From NCBI GenBank assembly GCA_003139975.1, contig PLHN01000097.1, positions 12,502 to 24,370 on the forward strand: a stretch of 11,869 nucleotides of DNA, given 5' to 3'. Positions within the stretch are counted from its first letter, which is position 1, and the number at the start of each line of letters is the position of its first letter. The position numbers were made by a program, and so were the translations under genes. Of the stretch, positions 1-6,180 are shown piece by piece. The stretch is from Acidobacteriaceae bacterium (GTDB taxonomy: Bacteria; Acidobacteriota; Terriglobia; Terriglobales; Acidobacteriaceae). The notes under the pieces were generated by a model. That model searched no databases and had not been told where the DNA came from. It was given only the letters and a program-made list of their open reading frames with translations.

Positions 1-2887
1 CGGCGGCGAAGATGAGCTCAATGTCCTCACCGATCAGGCGACCGAGCATTTTGCTGAAATCTTCGATCAAGGAGTTGAGGTTGAGCACATGGGGAAGCGC
101 AACATGTTGCCGGCTGAAAGTGAGCAACTGCCGCGTCAAGTTGGCTGCTTTGAGCCCTGCTTTTTTGATCTGGCTCAACCCCATCATCCCCGGATGTTGT
201 GGCGAAAGTTGGGTCTCGAGGATATCGCTATACCCAAGAATGACGCCCAGCATATTGTTGAAGTCATGGGCCACGCCCGCAGCCAGGCGGCCAACCGCCT
301 CCTGTCTCTGGGCTCCGCGAAGCTGGGCTTCGAGCAGCCGCGTCTCGGTGACGTCGCGCATCGCCCGCGTAACGCGAAGCGCCCTGCCGGAGCCGTCCCT
401 TCCAATGTAGGCATGATCGGAGATGTCGGCCCACTGTCCGTCAGTGCGGCGGCACCGGTACTCGCAAGCCCAGGAGGTTCCCCGTCCCTCAAGGACTTGG
501 TGAAAGGTGCCGATAACGCGCTCCCGGTCCTCGGGATGAAGGCGGTCACTCCACCATTGCCAGGGATCAGCATTGCCTTTGGGGCTGCCGAACAGTTTGG
601 AGAAGGTCGTGTTGCAGTGGACGGTCGCGTTCCTAAGGTCGACGTCCCACATGGCATCGTTGGCGGCCGTGATGGCTAGCCGGTATCTCCGCTCGCTCTC
701 CCGCAGCGCTTCTGCCGCCCGTTTCTCGTTCGTGACGTCGGCGACAGTACCCAGGACGTAAAGCGGCCTCCCGCTCTCATCGCGGACCACATTGGCCGCA
801 ATTTTGACCGCGACCGGCTCTCCATCCTTCTTCAGATAGCGCTTTTGCCATTTATGAGCGGTGATTTCTCCCTTTGCGAATCTCTCGGTTATCCGCCGAT
901 CCCGGTCCCGATCTTCCGGATGAGTGATGTCCGTGACCGTGCGTGCCAGGAGTTCCTCTTCCCTGTACCCAAGCATCCGGCAGAATGCCCGGTTGACTTT
1001 GAGCAACCGCCGATCTGCACCGACCTTAACAATGCCCAGCGGCCCTTGTTCGAAGGCGAAACGGAAGCGTTCCTCACTCCGACGCAACTGTTCCTCGGCC
1101 CGCTTTCTCCGGGTGATGTCCTGTTTGACGGCGATGAAGTGGGTGACCGTGCCTGCTGGGGATCGCAGTGGGGTGATGGTCATCTCCTCGACGTACAGGC
1201 TCCCGTCCTTGCGGCGGTTCTCCAGTTCGCCGTGCCAGACGTTACCGGAGTGTATCGTATCCCACAGATCGCGGTAGAAATCGGCGTCTTGTTTCCCGGA
1301 CTTTAGCACGCGCGGATTCTGACCGGCGATTTCACTCAAGCTGTAACCGGTGAGAGTTTCAAACGCGGGATTTGCCCACTGGATATTGCCGAAGGTATCG
1401 GTAATAACGATCGTGTTGGCGGCTGCGTCCAGAGCGCCCGCCTGTAGATGTGACACTTCCTCCGCGCGCACCCGTTTCGTCACGTCCTCGAAAACGACCA
1501 CCGCGCCGGTAATCTGTCCCCCTTCAAGAATCGGACTGCTGACGTAGTCGGCGAGAAAACTTGATCCATCCCTGCGCCAGAAGACTTCGCTCTGACCCCG
1601 ATGAACTCCGCCCTCCCTGACGGTGAAGCAGATCGCGCACCTGTTGCACGGGAAGGGCTGGCCATCGGCGCACGTGTGATGCCAGGTGGCATGAGCCGGC
1701 CGGCCGACTAGTTCAGCCGGCGTGCAGCCAAGCATCCGGGCCGCTGTGGTGTTCACAAATGTATGCTTGCCGTCCGCACCCAGCCCCAAAATCCCTTCAC
1801 CGGCGGACTCGAGAATTGTCGTATTCTGTCGGCTGATTTCAGACAGTTCGCGTCTTACGCCGGTGAGTTGTTCGATCGTCTGAGCCTGCCGGTGCTGGGT
1901 CATCGAGAGACGAAGAGCGTACAAGAGGAGTGATATTCCAACGGCGATCCTTCCGGCAATGTGATGCCAACCGCCGAGTGCAACGGTCAGAAAATACACG
2001 CAAGCAACGGCGAGACTCCACACAAGGTTCTTCGCCAAAAACCTCCCGAGGCTTGAAGGCGGGGCTTCCGTCGAGACCTCCGCCGACTCCGGCATGGTCC
2101 ATCTCACCGCTATGACTGCTGCCAAGCAGTAGGGGATCGTCCAGAACAGATCCATCCCGGCGGCCAGGACATTTGCCAAATGCTGGCTGACGTAGTTGCC
2201 GATACCGGAAATTACCAGGTAAACCAGCAGGAACAAGAACAGCCCGCGGAACAAGCGGCGTTCCGCAGTAGGCCGGCTGAGTCTCCAACGGAAAGCGGCA
2301 GCAATGGTCAGAAAGGCGTTTTCGACGTTGCTGAAGAGCGCGGCGTTCGCAACCAGAGCACTGCGCACAGGGCTGGCCAAGGAAAGGCAAAACAGCGCCA
2401 GGTACAGCGCGAGAATGACGACGCTGACCTGCGCTGAATCGAGAAGCGTGAGGGAATCGTCGTATTCGTCACTCTCGCTCGCGAGAAGAACGAGGAAGAC
2501 CGGAACACCATAGCCACGATACAGGAAGGCGAGGAGCGCGCTGGTATCGGCGCTCTGCGCATTGGAAGCCAACTCGGGTAACAGAGTGGTGACAAGGAAC
2601 ACGAAATTCGCGGCCTCCCACAGTGCCAGGGCAGTCGTGAAAAGAAACCAGAAGTAACGCGCGAAACCGCTGGAACGCCGGAATGCGCGGATGGTGCAGG
2701 CCACGGCAATGAAACTTGCCGCGAGTTGCGCAACCTGTGAGCACAGCCATCCCCGGTGGTTGATCCCGAACCACAAGAAGCCGGCCGCTTGCACCGCGAT
2801 GGCGAACAACAACGCCGCAATGACAATATGGCTGCGGTTCCGGTCCGAACCAGCATCGCTGGGTGCGACTGAGCCCTCGGCAGCCAT
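1..2887 (-). CDS. Membrane-bound multi-PAS sensor histidine kinase, C-terminal end cut by the window edge
   Basis: An open frame runs from the ATG at 2887 down to base 1 without a stop (962 codons), so the gene continues past the left edge. Residues 1-335 form about ten hydrophobic segments, starting near residue 20, of no family I recognise. Four PAS domains follow at about 355-474, 483-597, 603-725 and 730-848, most ending in the usual D-V/I-T motif that closes a PAS core. Next comes a HisKA dimerisation helix with the H-box AGVAHDFNN; the phospho-accepting histidine is residue 874. The ATP-binding domain, and any receiver domain behind it, would lie outside the window. PAS1 carries a cysteine cluster (C406, C414, C417, C420) that could bind a metal or sense redox state. 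A GGGAGAG-like ribosome site precedes the ATG. The natural role is autophosphorylation in response to a membrane or cytoplasmic signal. The partner may be the receiver-only protein at 3325-3729, but this is inference. Confidence 0.93.
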   Translation of the reverse strand, partial: MAAEGSVAPSDAGSDRNRSHIVIAALLFAIAVQAAGFLWFGINHRGWLCSQVAQLAASFIAVACTIRAFRRSSGFARYFWFLFTTALALWEAANFVFLVTTLLPELASNAQSADTSALLAFLYRGYGVPVFLVLLASESDEYDDSLTLLDSAQVSVVILALYLALFCLSLASPVRSALVANAALFSNVENAFLTIAAAFRWRLSRPTAERRLFRGLFLFLLVYLVISGIGNYVSQHLANVLAAGMDLFWTIPYCLAAVIAVRWTMPESAEVSTEAPPSSLGRFLAKNLVWSLAVACVYFLTVALGGWHHIAGRIAVGISLLLYALRLSMTQHRQAQTIEQLTGVRRELSEISRQNTTILESAGEGILGLGADGKHTFVNTTAARMLGCTPAELVGRPAHATWHHTCADGQPFPCNRCAICFTVREGGVHRGQSEVFWRRDGSSFLADYVSSPILEGGQITGAVVVFEDVTKRVRAEEVSHLQAGALDAAANTIVITDTFGNIQWANPAFETLTGYSLSEIAGQNPRVLKSGKQDADFYRDLWDTIHSGNVWHGELENRRKDGSLYVEEMTITPLRSPAGTVTHFIAVKQDITRRKRAEEQLRRSEERFRFAFEQGPLGIVKVGADRRLLKVNRAFCRMLGYREEELLARTVTDITHPEDRDRDRRITERFAKGEITAHKWQKRYLKKDGEPVAVKIAANVVRDESGRPLYVLGTVADVTNEKRAAEALRESERRYRLAITAANDAMWDVDLRNATVHCNTTFSKLFGSPKGNADPWQWWSDRLHPEDRERVIGTFHQVLEGRGTSWACEYRCRRTDGQWADISDHAYIGRDGSGRALRVTRAMRDVTETRLLEAQLRGAQRQEAVGRLAAGVAHDFNNMLGVILGYSDILETQLSPQHPGMMGLSQIKKAGLKAANLTRQLLTFSRQHVALPHVLNLNSLIEDFSKMLGRLIGEDIELIFAA

Positions 2888-3044
2888 ACAGTTCTCTCCC
2901 TTGTCACGCTCGGGGGGGCGTTACTACACCTACCTTGAGGCATTGGGAGTAGTCAGCGTAGAAAATAGCCGGCCTTGCTGAGGAGGGGCCGCCTTCTCAA
3001 AAGCGTGGGCCAAACAAAGCCAAACCAGGCCATCGGATCCATCG

Positions 3045-3133
3045 TGGTTACAAGTCTTACACGATGTTACCGTATAAGTATTAAACACGTTATTACGACT
3101 AGTGTGTGATTGCCATCACCCTACTTGTAACCA
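3045..3133. repeat. 11-base inverted repeat with a 67-base spacer
   Basis: TGGTTACAAGT at 3045-3055 is repeated exactly in inverted orientation as ACTTGTAACCA at 3123-3133. The spacer is AT-rich and contains the CRP-like palindrome at 3105-3120. The two arms could be paired operator half-sites for a looping regulator, or the feet of a long RNA stem. The spacing is too wide for a single dimer site. Confidence 0.5.
3105..3120. promoter_or_regulatory. Candidate CRP/FNR-family operator
   Basis: The 16 bases TGTGATTGCCATCACC match the TGTGA-N6-TCACA pattern of the CRP family at nine of ten fixed positions. The site lies about 220 bases upstream of the histidine kinase start, inside the AT-rich patch. 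CRP-family regulators are common in Acidobacteriota, but their site preference there may differ from that of enterobacteria. A single match of this length could be chance. Confidence 0.3.
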
Positions 3134-3324
3134 AAGTACTGAATCCGACCTTTACCGCGCCTCGCCTCCTGGGAGCAGGCAAGCATGTCGTATATTGTGC
3201 GTGGCTGACGCCCGGGATTCTCGCTGACCCCTTCTATTGACTGCGGTAAGAATGGTTCAGCGAGCTCAAGGCCCTCGCTTGCGCCTTCTATTCATAGACA
3301 CGGAATGATGCCAAAAGGCGAGGG

Positions 3325-3729
3325 CTATCGGGCGCGCCCAATCGCGCCTGCGGATCGTGCGCCAGCAACCTCTTCGACGACTTGGATAAGAAGGTCCGCA
3401 TCTTTGTCCAGGTCCAACGCCGATTTCTCGAGGTAAGCCGCAGCCCCCGCACTCTTTAATTTCGCCTCATTCACTTGCCATAGAGAAGTCAGCACAATCA
3501 CCGGAATTGTTGCGGTCGAAGGATCCTTTTTTAGCTCTTTCAGCACTCCGGTTCCGTCCAATGCAGGCAGCATCATGTCCAGCAGGATCAGCTGTGGAGA
3601 CTCGGTGTGCGCAGCGCGCAAGCCCGCCTGGCCATCGGCTGCACCGGTTACCTCGTGCCCGCACTTCTGCAAGACCTTCTCGATTGCCAGGCGCAGGAAC
3701 CAACTGTCTTCAATTACCAGAATTTTCAT
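3325..3729 (-). CDS. Single-domain (receiver-only) response regulator
   Basis: The 134-residue protein is a complete CheY-like receiver with no output domain. The acidic pair is E7/D8, the phospho-acceptor is D51 in LILLDMMLP, the switch threonine is T81 and the conserved lysine is K102. I chose the ATG at 3729 (MKILVIEDS) because a GAGGAAA ribosome site lies just upstream; an ATG four codons earlier, at 3741, has a weaker site. It follows the pilin gene by 19 bases and is probably cotranscribed with it. Such proteins pass phosphate or bind a motor or partner directly; in pilus systems PilG/PilH-like receivers do this. The tail after about residue 115 is short and rich in Ala, Gly and Arg. 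The histidine kinase at 1-2887 is a possible donor. Confidence 0.93.
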   Translation of the reverse strand: MKILVIEDSWFLRLAIEKVLQKCGHEVTGAADGQAGLRAAHTESPQLILLDMMLPALDGTGVLKELKKDPSTATIPVIVLTSLWQVNEAKLKSAGAAAYLEKSALDLDKDADLLIQVVEEVAGARSAGAIGRAR

Positions 3730-3748
3730 CGCTTTCCTCATTCAAAGC

Positions 3749-4312
3749 CTATTGCAAGGCGCTGACGCTGCCATCGCAGATCGAAATCGCCATCGCAGAG
3801 ACGCGCACTACGGCGTCCGCAAACGAGCAGAAGTAGCGGACGCCAGTTTGGTTCGGCGTGAGCGGCAGAGCAATAAACTGGTAGGTCGCGGTCGGAGTTC
3901 CCGAAGTGCCGGTCAGCGAGAATGAATACCCGCTCTTGCGGCCCCCTGCCAGCAACGTGTCAATCAGGCATGCTCCGGTCGCTCCCGGCGGCGTGCAACT
4001 GGTTCCCGCCAGCCCTGAAAGCACCGTCGCGTAGCCTGCCGTCGGGTAGGTCGATTCGTAGGTGATCTGCGCGGCGTTGAGTGCGCGCAACGACCCGACT
4101 GCCGAAGCCTCGTTGGCTGCAATGCGCGCCCGCAACAGGCTCGGGATCGCAATGGCGGCGATAATGAGAATAATGGCAACCACGATCAGCAGTTCAATAA
4201 GAGAAAACCCCTTCGGATCACGTATTCTGGAAGCCGCCGCCGCGCTTGGGGACAACTGTCCGGATGGGAGGAATTTGGCATTGCCCAGGAAAGTACGCCT
4301 TAAGCGGTACAT
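3749..4312 (-). CDS. Type IV pilin-like protein (PilA/GspG-type prepilin)
   Basis: The 187-residue prepilin has a type III leader cut by prepilin peptidase after G35, followed by F36 and the invariant E40 (position 5 of the mature protein) in GFSLIELLIVVAIILIIAAI. This hydrophobic helix anchors the subunit in the membrane and then packs in the pilus core. The mature part (about 152 residues) has the EASAVGSLRALNAAQITYES helix and a C-terminal globular domain. Four cysteines there could form two disulfides, and the layout is as I recall for acidobacterial pilins. The 35-residue leader is much longer than the usual 6-10 residues and includes a basic start and an Ala/Ser stretch. The ATG at 4312 has an AAGGGGA site about ten bases upstream and overlaps the end of the receiver-PilZ gene by 13 bases, which suggests translational coupling. 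It may be a major pilin or a minor pilin/pseudopilin; no assembly genes are in the window. Confidence 0.93.
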   Translation of the reverse strand: MYRLRRTFLGNAKFLPSGQLSPSAAAASRIRDPKGFSLIELLIVVAIILIIAAIAIPSLLRARIAANEASAVGSLRALNAAQITYESTYPTAGYATVLSGLAGTSCTPPGATGACLIDTLLAGGRKSGYSFSLTGTSGTPTATYQFIALPLTPNQTGVRYFCSFADAVVRVSAMAISICDGSVSALQ

Positions 4313-5067
4313 GACTTGTCGTTCCCCTTTGACGTGTCATTCTCGGCGGGCAGTTCGGCGTGCTCCAGCTTGGCCAGTTCGGCCGCCAGCCATTTCTCAA
4401 GGATGCTGAGATCCTCTTCGGGGATGGAGGAAAACCGGAGTCCGGCCCGGCCCGCGGCATTGGCATTAACGATCTTGCCGATCACGCGAATCAGACTATC
4501 GACGCACGGAAGCCGAACGAGCACAGACACTTCGCGATCCACCTCCATTGGTTGCTTGAACTGCAGAGCCAACCCACCGACACTCAGGTCGCTGATTCGG
4601 GCCTCCAGCGTTCCCAAATGCGAGACGCGGGCAAAGACGGGGATGTCAACTGAGACGCGCGCCGAGCGCCGCCGCTGTTGCAGCATGGTTCCGTAAGCGG
4701 CCCGTATGCATCGCCGAGCGTGGTCCAGGTCCACGGGCTTGTGAATCATGAAATTCGCCCCCACCAAAAGAGCGTGAGTCTCCGAATCCCGGTCCACCAT
4801 GGCAACGATCGTCGAGTCGCTGTTAGGCGATGACTTACGAGTGTCGCGCACAATGCGAGTCGGGTCCTCACCGCTCCAGTCCACGATGATTGCGTCAAGT
4901 CGTCGGTGCCTTACGGTATTAAGAGCCGATACGAGGTCCGGGCACACCTCCGCCTCGATTGCAAAACTATTCAAAATCGGGCTCATCACATCAATGATGT
5001 GTACGTCACTGCTGAAGAGTAGGCCGTCAAGTCTAACTTGCCCTTTCATAAAGTCGCCCATAACCAT
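4300..5067 (-). CDS. Degenerate receiver-PilZ protein, first gene of the pilin operon
   Basis: The 255-residue protein has an N-terminal receiver-like fold (about 14-125) and a C-terminal PilZ domain (about 130-235). The receiver keeps the aspartate at the phospho-acceptor place (D63 in IIVDW) and the K-P pair (K110), but the first acidic pair is replaced by S19-S20-D21 and the switch Thr/Ser is not evident, so classical phosphorylation is doubtful. The PilZ domain has both c-di-GMP motifs intact: RxxxR (R133-R137) and DxSxxG (D160-G165). It should therefore bind c-di-GMP in the cytoplasm. The ATG at 5067 follows a GGGGGTGA ribosome site. Its last codons contain the start of the pilin gene, so the two are probably coupled and this protein may act on pilus assembly or on pilin expression. 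It is a divergent paralogue of the protein at 5447-6136. Confidence 0.92.
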   Translation of the reverse strand: MVMGDFMKGQVRLDGLLFSSDVHIIDVMSPILNSFAIEAEVCPDLVSALNTVRHRRLDAIIVDWSGEDPTRIVRDTRKSSPNSDSTIVAMVDRDSETHALLVGANFMIHKPVDLDHARRCIRAAYGTMLQQRRRSARVSVDIPVFARVSHLGTLEARISDLSVGGLALQFKQPMEVDREVSVLVRLPCVDSLIRVIGKIVNANAAGRAGLRFSSIPEEDLSILEKWLAAELAKLEHAELPAENDTSKGNDKSCTA

Positions 5068-5146
5068 AACCGCTCACCCCCTGACCAACGGGCATGTGAG
5101 GGACCAAATGGAGTCGCTGGTCCAACTCGTTGGCACGCTCTCACTT

Positions 5147-5164
5147 GAGCGCTCCGAAGCGCTC
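5147..5164. repeat. Perfect 7-base inverted repeat (candidate operator)
   Basis: GAGCGCT and AGCGCTC flank a CCGA spacer, giving an 18-base palindrome-like site. There is no T-run, so a terminator is unlikely. Its place between divergent genes fits a regulator binding site, but no known regulator is recognised. Confidence 0.45.
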
Positions 5165-5184
5165 GCGATGAGGTTTAGTAATGT

Positions 5185-5212
5185 GTGAATTCTAGATTTT
5201 TGTCTAATTCAC
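5185..5212. repeat. AT-rich inverted repeat GTGAATT/AATTCAC
   Basis: GTGAATT at 5185-5191 is matched in inverted orientation by AATTCAC at 5206-5212. The inner bases TAGA and TCTA pair further if one base is bulged, leaving a T-rich loop. The site may be an operator shared by the divergent promoters, or a hairpin in the transcript leader. Confidence 0.45.
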
Positions 5213-5446
5213 GGACAGTGCATCGCACGAACAACGCGGAAGACAGACTTCCCATCGTGCACTCACTGCCCACCCCGATGACCGCAGCAAGGCGCAAGTG
5301 TAGCGAAAGACAAGATTCCTGGCGGGGTTCGACGGTGACGGTCCAGTTACTCCCCGTTACGTCTGAGAAACGCGCGTAGTGTGGCGCTCAAAATGCTCGT
5401 GTTCGATTGCCAACAGAATTCGCGTTGGGCTTAGGAGTCTGACAAC

Positions 5447-6136
5447 ATGACTGAAGATATGGCGTTTGAATGTTTACTTGTTTCCCGAGATCCGAGCGTC
5501 GTGAGCATTATGGACCAACTGTTGGGAGATCTGGCCATCTCCACGAAGGTTCTGCCGACTCTGACGAGAGCAGTTGAGTATCTATCGGAGGATAGTACGG
5601 ACCTAGTTATTGTCGACTGGGAGAAAGATTCTCCCAAACTCTTGCAACACATTAACCAATTTGGCCGACCGAAGAAGCCGGCACTCATGGTTGTTTCTGA
5701 TGTGCCAACTTCCGCTCCAAATACGTATTCACTCCTTCGTAAGCCGATAACTGTTGAATCCGGCGCACAGTCACTGAAGCAAACCTATTGCAAGTTGTTA
5801 CAAGACTATCGCCAACATACTCGCTGTGTCCTAATGAGGTCGTTGATCGCCAAGAATCAGAACGGTCGCTCCGTTCCAATAACCGTCGAGAATATCGGCG
5901 AGGGGGGCGTGGGACTTAGCGCTAGAGAGTTCCTTTCACTAAGGGACGTGTTGTCGTTTCCCCTGCTATTGCCTGGTACTGAAATGCCTATTGATATTGC
6001 GGTCAGGGTGCTATGGTTGCGGCAGTATGGCGCAGCCGGTTGTGAGTTTGTCAGTATTTCGCAAGCCCATCGCGGCCTCCTGCACGATTGGCTGGAGCAG
6101 AAGTGTCCGGTCAAAAAACCATTGGTCAAATTGTAA
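5447..6136 (+). CDS. Degenerate receiver-PilZ protein, first of the plus-strand c-di-GMP genes
   Basis: The 229-residue protein has the same two-domain plan as the product of 4300-5067: a receiver-like domain (about 6-115) and a PilZ domain (about 120-220). The receiver keeps D57 in LVIVDW and K99-P100, but the acidic pair is R14-D15 and it has no clear switch threonine. In the PilZ domain RxxxR is present (R122-R126), but the second motif reads NIGEGG (149-154) instead of DxSxxG, so c-di-GMP affinity may be low or absent. The shared VDW motif and the W-L-E/A-E/Q ending support common ancestry with the divergent neighbour. The ATG follows AGGAG by nine bases. The next gene starts about 44 bases after the TAA, or earlier if an alternative start is used, which suggests a shared transcript. 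Confidence 0.9.
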   Translation: MTEDMAFECLLVSRDPSVVSIMDQLLGDLAISTKVLPTLTRAVEYLSEDSTDLVIVDWEKDSPKLLQHINQFGRPKKPALMVVSDVPTSAPNTYSLLRKPITVESGAQSLKQTYCKLLQDYRQHTRCVLMRSLIAKNQNGRSVPITVENIGEGGVGLSAREFLSLRDVLSFPLLLPGTEMPIDIAVRVLWLRQYGAAGCEFVSISQAHRGLLHDWLEQKCPVKKPLVKL

Positions 6137-6180
6137 GGCGAGAACGATTGATCGGTTTAAAGGCGATTCCAAGCTGCTGT

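Larger units (their letters stand above)
2888..3324. promoter_or_regulatory. Intergenic region upstream of the histidine kinase; no gene seen
   Basis: This 437-base stretch has no credible coding frame. It lies between the start of the histidine kinase and the end of the receiver-only response regulator, both on the minus strand, so it should hold the kinase promoter and the end of the pilin operon. Its middle (about 3040-3140) is clearly AT-richer than the surroundings and holds an 11-base inverted repeat and a CRP-like palindrome. Other repeats are CTCGCTGA at 3220-3227 with its complement at 3257-3264, and GCCCTCGC at 3271-3278 with its complement at 3318-3325. The last pair begins at the response regulator stop codon, but its wide loop and lack of a T-run make it a poor terminator. 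I could not assign -35/-10 boxes with confidence. Confidence 0.5.
5068..5446. promoter_or_regulatory. Divergent intergenic region between the two receiver-PilZ genes
   Basis: This 379-base region separates two oppositely oriented receiver-PilZ genes and must hold the start signals of the pilin operon, and probably of the plus-strand c-di-GMP genes. I see no convincing gene in it: an open frame of 64 codons at 5185-5379 has no recognisable content and no ribosome site. Two inverted repeats, at 5147-5164 and 5185-5212, lie about 80-145 bases upstream of the pilin operon start and are candidate operators. Promoter boxes could not be placed reliably. Confidence 0.55.

Noticed and set aside
1839..2943. 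Two overlapping minus-strand frames of 183 and 211 codons
   Set aside because: They are out of frame with the histidine kinase, which gives coherent membrane helices and PAS domains over the same bases.
3181..3330. A terminator after the receiver-only gene
   Set aside because: The repeat GCCCTCGC/GCGAGGGC has a loop of about 39 bases and no following T-run.
5185..5379. A 64-codon plus-strand frame in the divergent intergenic region
   Set aside because: There is no ribosome site and no recognisable content, and it begins inside an inverted repeat.
6088..6180. Longer N-terminus of the GGDEF-EAL protein from a TTG at 6088
   Set aside because: It would overlap the upstream gene by 49 bases and adds residues without a domain. 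The ATG at 6181 or TTG at 6148 is preferred, though the true start is not settled.
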